From the NCBI RefSeq assembly GCF_017874715.1, contig NZ_JAGGLR010000005.1, positions 124,001-188,000 of the forward strand: a stretch of DNA of 64,000 nt. Direction: 5' to 3'. A program made the position numbers and the translations under genes. Positions within the stretch are counted from its first letter, which is position 1, and each line of letters opens with the position of its first letter. Below, one piece after another: positions 60,701-64,000 of the stretch. The notes below the pieces were generated by a model that worked only from the letters and a program-made list of their open reading frames with translations, did no database searches and was not told the origin of the DNA. The stretch comes from Streptomyces iranensis. GTDB taxonomy: Bacteria > Actinomycetota > Actinomycetes > Streptomycetales > Streptomycetaceae.

Positions 60701-62041
60701 CTGGACCCGATGCAGACCGGGCACGGGGCCTGGGTGAACGGGGTGGCCTGCGCGCGGCTGGGCGGTCGCCCGGTCTTGGTCACCGCCTCCAGCGACGGGA
60801 CGCTTCGGGTATGGGACCTGGGAACCGGCCGGTTGGTCCACGGGCCGATGTTCGGGCACACCAGGGCGGTGATCGCGATCACCTGCGCGGTGCTGGACGG
60901 GCGGCCGGTCGCCGTCTCCGCCTCCAGCGACGGGACGGTGCGGGCCTGGGAACTGGCCACCGGGGAGTCCGCCGGGGAGCCGATGACCGGACACACCGGA
61001 GGCGTGAACGCGGTGGCCTGCCTGGTCCTCGACGGCAGCCCCGTCGCCGTGACGGCGTCCGACGACCGGACTCTGCGGGTCTGGGACCTGCTGACCGCCG
61101 GGAAGCGGGTCGGTGCATGGCGCACTGGCCACACCGGCGAAGTCACCGTGGCCGTGGCCACCCGGCTGGGCGACCGGCCTGTGGCGGTCACCGGCGCCAG
61201 CGACAAGACCGTTCGGATGTGGGACGCGTCGACAGGGCAGGCCCTGGGCAAGCCCCTGACCGGGCACATCGCCCCGGTGGTCGCGGTCGCATGCACGGTG
61301 CTCGACGGGCGTTCGGTCGCGGTCACCGGCTCGGATGACGGCACACTGCGGGTCTGGGACCTGGCGAGCGGGCAGGCTCTCGCCACCCGGACAGCCCGGG
61401 GCGGGAGCGGTGTCACGGCGGTGGCGTGCATGACGCTGGACGGTCGGCCCCTCGTGGTCGGCGCGGCCGAGGACGGAACGGCGCGGGCGTGGGATCTGGC
61501 GACCGGGGAACCGTTCGGCGAGCCGGTCAGCGTGTCCGACGGCCCACTGCGCGCCGTGGCATGCGGGGCGCTGAACGGTCGGCCGGTTGGCGTCGTCGCC
61601 TCCGCCTGCGGGGAGCTGCGGGTGTGGGATCCGGCCACCGGGAGCACGTCCCCGCTCGGCGACCACGACCGGCCGGGCGCAGTGCGCGCGCTGGCCGTCG
61701 CCGCGCTTGCCGGTGGACTGGTCACAGTCACCGGCTCGGATGACCAGACGGCGCGGGTGTGGGACCTGGACACGAGAACTCCCATCGGAGGGCCGCTGGC
61801 CGGCCACACTGGCCCGGTGACCGCCGTCGCCTGCGCGTCCCTGGACGACCGCCCCGTCGCGGTGACCGGCTCCGGTGACGGGACGGTGCGAGTCTGGGAC
61901 CTGACGACGCGCCGGCAGACCGGTGTGGTGCACCTCATGGCCCCCTGCCGCGCGGTGGCGCTCAGCGAAGAGGGGCACCTGATCTGCTGCTTCGGCGATC
62001 ACATCGCTGTCCTCGCCTCGGGCCCGCGCGTCAGCAAGTGA
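57755..62041 (+). CDS. Caspase-like peptidase, NACHT-type NTPase and 14-blade WD40 protein
   Basis: 1428 residues. Residues about 17-270 are a C14 caspase-like domain with His about 99 in YIAGHGEV and Cys about 150 in LDTCYSG, so the dyad is intact. The NTPase has Walker A GDPGSGKTA (about 334) and Walker B TVLIDALDEA (about 425). A helical region leads to WD40 repeats from about 812: 13 clear blades ending in VRVWDL-type strands plus a partial 14th, enough for two seven-bladed propellers. Architecture is that of STAND sensors in bacterial defence or programmed death: propellers sense, NACHT oligomerises, caspase cuts. GTG start, coupled to the hydrolase. Confidence 0.9.
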   Translation: MPAKDGSVSAKDGSAPRRFLIATAITRYPKATHLGWDRPDLADARRRVVELFTNRLGYRHVTDLGLDPTSDQLTTGLRAFCMSAERRPDDLVAVYIAGHGEVLDDDGEHVLLTADTDPKDIDDALPTRRLARKILRRTNVRRLLMLLDTCYSGRGGNELAAAALARMNHQWGEETGSGLIVISATQPQEQAETGAFPHLLEQAVTSLATAGYGPRTLALDSVVQRMNDHPDRPPHQRIGLTQIGLTGEVPPFLANPRHQFRRTEVDLELQQAAQWEEHAARRETEFRTRLLAGAQGATPDHAGWLFAGRREALGTITDWLVAHSPAQPALAVTGDPGSGKTAVLGLIAALTHPERRRTVPFDSLALDPQSLPQHAVDVSIHAQNLTNDQVLQGLAAGARVRAGTLGEFLEALGPRKSSNDRPFTVLIDALDEAATPILLCSQVLRPLITHASGRVRLLMGTRPHLLPWLELERTGRIDVVDLDADRYADPDALLEYTIRTLIRAHPRSPYENCPSPLRMAVARGIAAAAGRSFLVARISAGTLAADPALPDPADPAWRAGLPKLPSEAMRRDLRQRLGADAARATDLLRPLAFAEGRGLPWEDIWAPLAEAVSARPCVDDDLLWLREAAGAYVVEVTEDGRSAYRLYHRALAEHLREGVETAAVHAAFARTLVSRVPYGPDGARDWSRAHPYTRRHLAGHAAHGGLLDELVTDPEYLVHADPAGLMPHLPMARSPTAQLPATIYRTSFGTHRRTGTDERRQILALDAARYNVSPFLAALNGRAADHMWKPLWGSGGTLSPTLRDTLACAAGPVRAMALALVDGHPVAVTGHGDTTVRVHELATGRSVGQPLTGHTGAVTAVACIELNGRPVAVTGSGDRTVRVWDLNTGRPAGGPLAGHTAPVVAAACTKLDGRPVAVTGSYDGTVRVWDLATGKAIGQPMTGHTSTVAAVACTELDGRPVAISCSGDRTVRVWDLGTSQPVLDPMQTGHGAWVNGVACARLGGRPVLVTASSDGTLRVWDLGTGRLVHGPMFGHTRAVIAITCAVLDGRPVAVSASSDGTVRAWELATGESAGEPMTGHTGGVNAVACLVLDGSPVAVTASDDRTLRVWDLLTAGKRVGAWRTGHTGEVTVAVATRLGDRPVAVTGASDKTVRMWDASTGQALGKPLTGHIAPVVAVACTVLDGRSVAVTGSDDGTLRVWDLASGQALATRTARGGSGVTAVACMTLDGRPLVVGAAEDGTARAWDLATGEPFGEPVSVSDGPLRAVACGALNGRPVGVVASACGELRVWDPATGSTSPLGDHDRPGAVRALAVAALAGGLVTVTGSDDQTARVWDLDTRTPIGGPLAGHTGPVTAVACASLDDRPVAVTGSGDGTVRVWDLTTRRQTGVVHLMAPCRAVALSEEGHLICCFGDHIAVLASGPRVSK
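60190..61965 (+). repeat. WD40-encoding repeat array
   Basis: About 14 units of roughly 120-130 bp lie within the caspase-NACHT gene. Each encodes a GHT-x-VxAVAC strand, a DGRPVAVTGSxDGTVRVWDL core and a TG linker. DNA-level similarity between units is visible (recurring CGGCCGGTCGCCGTCACCGG and GTGTGGGACCTG blocks), implying recent amplification or gene conversion. Confidence 0.8.
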
Positions 62042-62458
62042 CGATGCCGTAGCCGGGGCCGGGTACTCCACCAGCCGGCCGCGGCGTGCCGGAACCAGGG
62101 GCGCCAGTTGGAGGTACGGCCGGCAACCAGCCCAGGCCACCACCGTCAGTGGTGCCCCCGCCCGTGCGCTGCCCGGGGTGGCGGAACTTTCGGAATCGGT
62201 TAGGAGTGGTAGGGGATACCGGCCCGTACAAGCCGTGGCCGCAGCCGCGCCCACGTCGAGAGCCCTCCACGGCATCGGCAGCTAATTTTTGCCATCGCAT
62301 CCGAACGACCCTGCCGAATGGGTCGGCGAATGGGTCGGCGCTTCAGCTGGACGACCGTCTGGAGAGTCGGGCCACGGCCGCTGACATGTGGATTCGCTTC
62401 CCACGTCCCGAGCGCCTCGCTGAGGACTCGGACCTGCGCATCCGTTCAGTGGGGGTCA
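62042..62458. other. Gap after the caspase gene, nothing recognised
   Basis: About 417 bp. A plus-strand stretch reading DDRLESRATAADMWIRFPRP (62349-62408) looks protein-like, but no start, ribosome site or family could be assigned. It may be another remnant. No clear terminator for the caspase gene was found. Confidence 0.4.
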
Positions 62459-62639
62459 AGCCTTCGGCGATGGCGTATAGGCCCGTTCCGCGAAGGTACT
62501 CGGTGAAGATGCGGACCACGATGGGCGCGGTTTGGGGGTCGGGTTCGAGACGGTGGAGGCGTTTGCCGTCGGCGGCCTTGGCTGGGTTGGGGTGTGGGCC
62601 GGCGTCGGTGAGCCTTTGGGTGCCGGAAACGGTGTCACC
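62459..62639 (-). pseudogene. Fragment of a large serine recombinase
   Basis: In one minus-strand frame the sequence reads AGPHPNPAKAADGKRLHRLE, then PDPQTAPIVVRIFTEYLRGT and GLYAIAEGLT, the recombinase-domain start seen in actinobacterial site-specific integrases and invertases. The catalytic resolvase domain before it and the rest after GLT are missing. It joins directly, in the same frame, to the stop of the transposase remnant on its right, so two mobile elements are fused here. Confidence 0.65.
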
Positions 62640-63222
62640 CTACGCGACCTGCTTGTATTCGCGGAGGAGGCCACCGAGCCGATCGTGCCGAGAAACCGCT
62701 GTGCGGTTGTGAGCGGGCTGCGGTTCAGGGGCGGTCAGTTGGTCTGGTGGTCGTTGTCCGAGGGATCGGTACGGCCGATGACTTTTGTAGTGCTGCGCGT
62801 ACTCGTTGACGACGAGGCGGAGGTGGTTCTGTCCCGTGATCAGGATGCGGTCGGTGGCCTCACGGCGACACGATCCGATCCAGCGAGGTAATTCCGTGCC
62901 TGCTGGGTGATCCAGGGGCCGGTCGGGTGTCGGGTGATGCCGGGATGAGTCGTGCGTGCCGGCGCAGGACCGATCGCGGAGAGACCAGCAAGGCCAGTTG
63001 TGATCGCCGCTGCTTGGTGACGAGCCGGAGCAGTGCCGCCATGACGGCCCTGTCGCTCCAGGAGAAGCGGGGGCGTGGCTGGGTGCGTCGTGCGACGGCG
63101 AGTTGATGCCGGAGCCTCAAGATCTCCATGTCCTTCGAAGCGTCCGAACGAGCGAGCAGGGCAAGCCATTGGAAGGTCTGGTCGGCGAGTAGGTAGATGA
63201 GCCGTATCACCACGACCGGCAC
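62640..63222 (-). pseudogene. Integrase-type transposase, internally deleted
   Basis: The N-terminal part is intact in one frame (VIRLIYLLADQTFQWLALLA, SDASKDMEILRLRHQLAVAR, PRFSWSDRAVMAALLRLV). After a frame change the C-terminal part resumes as TDRILITGQNHLRLVVNEYA, QHYKSHRPYRSLGQRPPDQL and ends HDRLGGLLREYKQVA and stop (62640-62642). The central DDE catalytic core is deleted, so the element is dead. Confidence 0.75.
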
Positions 63223-63294
63223 GCTGCCTCAGAACGGCTCGCTGCTCCTGAGGTCTGGCAGATCCGAACCAGCAGGTCAGCCCCGATGACATAA

Positions 63295-63732
63295 TTTCCG
63301 GCAGGCCGCCGGCCGGGGCGCGTCGCCGCGGTGGCCGGCTTGTCGCTGGTGCCGGGACTGCTGTCACCGGTCACGTTCGAGTCAGAAGCCAATGGGCTCG
63401 GCAGACCCGAGCTGGAGGCCCCGCGGGCGGACGAGGTCATACCCCTCTCCCCGAAGATGGACCGTAGGACTGCCGCCCTGGTGAAGGAGAGCGAGGCGGC
63501 AGACCGCTCGGCCGCCGAGGCGGTGCGCCGCGACCAGGCCAGGAAGCTGACCTGGCCGAAGGCCGGTACGGCGCGCCTGGCGGTATCCGGCAGCGGCTCG
63601 GCCAAGGCCCGGCCGGGCGGCCTGCCCGTCACCCCGCCTCCAGGAGGCAAGCCATTCCGTACCCGGCCCGAGGGCGGTTCCGCAGCGAGGCATGGCTGGA
63701 CACGAGGTACTCGCGATAGCCGCGGCCGATAG
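63295..63732 (+). pseudogene. N-terminal remnant of an RHS/polymorphic-toxin-like secreted protein
   Basis: The frame reads VAAVAGLSLVPGLLSPV (weak signal segment), GRPELEAPRADEVIPLSPKM, DRRTAALVKESEAADRSAAE and TWPKAGTARLAVSGSGSAKA followed by RPGGLPVTPPP. This pattern resembles the region just after the signal peptide of large Streptomyces RHS-repeat proteins. It ends after about 130 residues without any RHS repeats, and no good start codon or ribosome site is seen (GTG at 63331 is possible). Probably a broken gene. Confidence 0.45.
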
Positions 63733-63746
63733 CCGCGGCGGCGGAT

Positions 63747-64000
63747 TCAGAGGGTGTCCGTGGGGGTGGAGGTCACGACGTGGTCCTCTTCGTCTCTGCG
63801 TTCGGATACGCGGCGGGAGTGGCGTGGCCGTGGTGTCCAGGAGGTGGGCAGGCCCTCCGACACCAGCCGCATGGTGGACGGTGCGTTTCTGTGGTCAGGT
63901 ACGAGGTGCAGGCGCTGTACGTCCGGGTCCGGCGGTATACCGTATGCGGACGTACACGCGCACGGGTCGGTGGCGAATCCCGCGAAGCGGTAGGCGATCT
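63747..64000 (-). CDS. Open frame running off the window edge, unknown
   Basis: The last 84 codons of a minus-strand frame enter from the right edge (IAYRFAGFATDPCACTSAYG, later MRLVSEGLPTSWTPRPRHSR, ending STPTDTL and stop at 63747-63749). No family was recognised. Codon bias is only moderately like the host, so it may be a real C terminus or a chance frame. Confidence 0.3.
   Translation of the reverse strand, partial: IAYRFAGFATDPCACTSAYGIPPDPDVQRLHLVPDHRNAPSTMRLVSEGLPTSWTPRPRHSRRVSERRDEEDHVVTSTPTDTL

Noticed and set aside
62086..62712. A 208-codon plus-strand frame after the caspase gene
   Set aside because: It crosses the recombinase remnant on the opposite strand. Only the segment near DDRLESRATAADM looks protein-like, and no start could be justified.
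48894..64000. A second copy of the tRNA-Leu 3' end (att site)
   Set aside because: I looked for GGTTCAAGTCCC-type sequence to the right of the tRNA and found none in the window, so no attachment repeat is claimed.
1..64000. CRISPR arrays
   Set aside because: No regularly spaced repeats with unique spacers were seen; the repeat arrays present are direct tandem repeats or WD40 coding units.

Overview
The window is high-GC actinobacterial DNA and almost certainly comes from a Streptomyces or close relative. Support: strong G/C bias at third codon positions, frequent GTG starts, dense ATGA/GTGA stop-start overlaps, Tat signals, and AfsR/SARP, ROK, FCD-GntR and NB-ARC/TPR protein families. Annotation was by reading alone; no database search was run.

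Left part (0-7 kb): the tail of a VOC protein, a secreted sialidase, a MerR regulator behind a secreted serine hydrolase, and a tetR-MFS-SDR unit with two matching operator-like sites. Next (7.2-16.3 kb) is a C1/C2-acid block: a five-gene operon encoding a PanE-like reductase, a NAD-linked formate dehydrogenase whose catalytic subunit is split over two genes, and FdhD; then an OFA-type oxalate/formate transporter with a 40-residue partner, divergent from an FCD-GntR regulator. A second block (37.9-48.7 kb) holds another OFA transporter, an ADP-forming acyl-CoA ligase, formyl-CoA:oxalate CoA-transferase, a ThDP enzyme that is probably oxalyl-CoA decarboxylase, and a divergent SucC/SucD pair followed by an aldehyde dehydrogenase. 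The same 12-bp element ACTGTANNCAAT lies upstream of the PanE-FDH operon, between the transporter and gntR, and upstream of the ThDP gene. This ties the two blocks into one likely oxalate/formate regulon.

Between them (16.8-37.9 kb) lies a plus-strand series of 14 genes. It starts with a ROK regulator, a ribose-type sugar ABC importer, a Gfo/Idh/MocA oxidoreductase, a TIM-barrel isomerase, a secreted PQQ-type sugar dehydrogenase (PKD and CBM6 modules) and a secreted ThuA-DUF1080 protein. An overlapping eight-gene operon follows that I read as an ebo-type cluster (EboA, EboB/TatD, EboC/UbiA, EboE, EboF), with an inositol-phosphate-synthase-like protein and two extra TIM-barrel proteins. The ROK gene and the sugar dehydrogenase gene share an 80-bp promoter module. 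The combined role may be uptake and 3-keto-type processing of a glycoside plus synthesis or trafficking of an unknown metabolite.

Right part (48.8-64 kb): after a tRNA-Leu(GAG) the sequence becomes accessory: a small membrane peptide, a strong terminator, a PfkB kinase, divergent NB-ARC/TPR and SARP-NB-ARC-TPR genes, broken IS and helicase remnants, then a coupled alpha/beta-hydrolase and caspase-NACHT-WD40 pair that looks like a conflict or defence module. The end is a scrapyard of recombinase, integrase-type transposase and RHS-toxin fragments.
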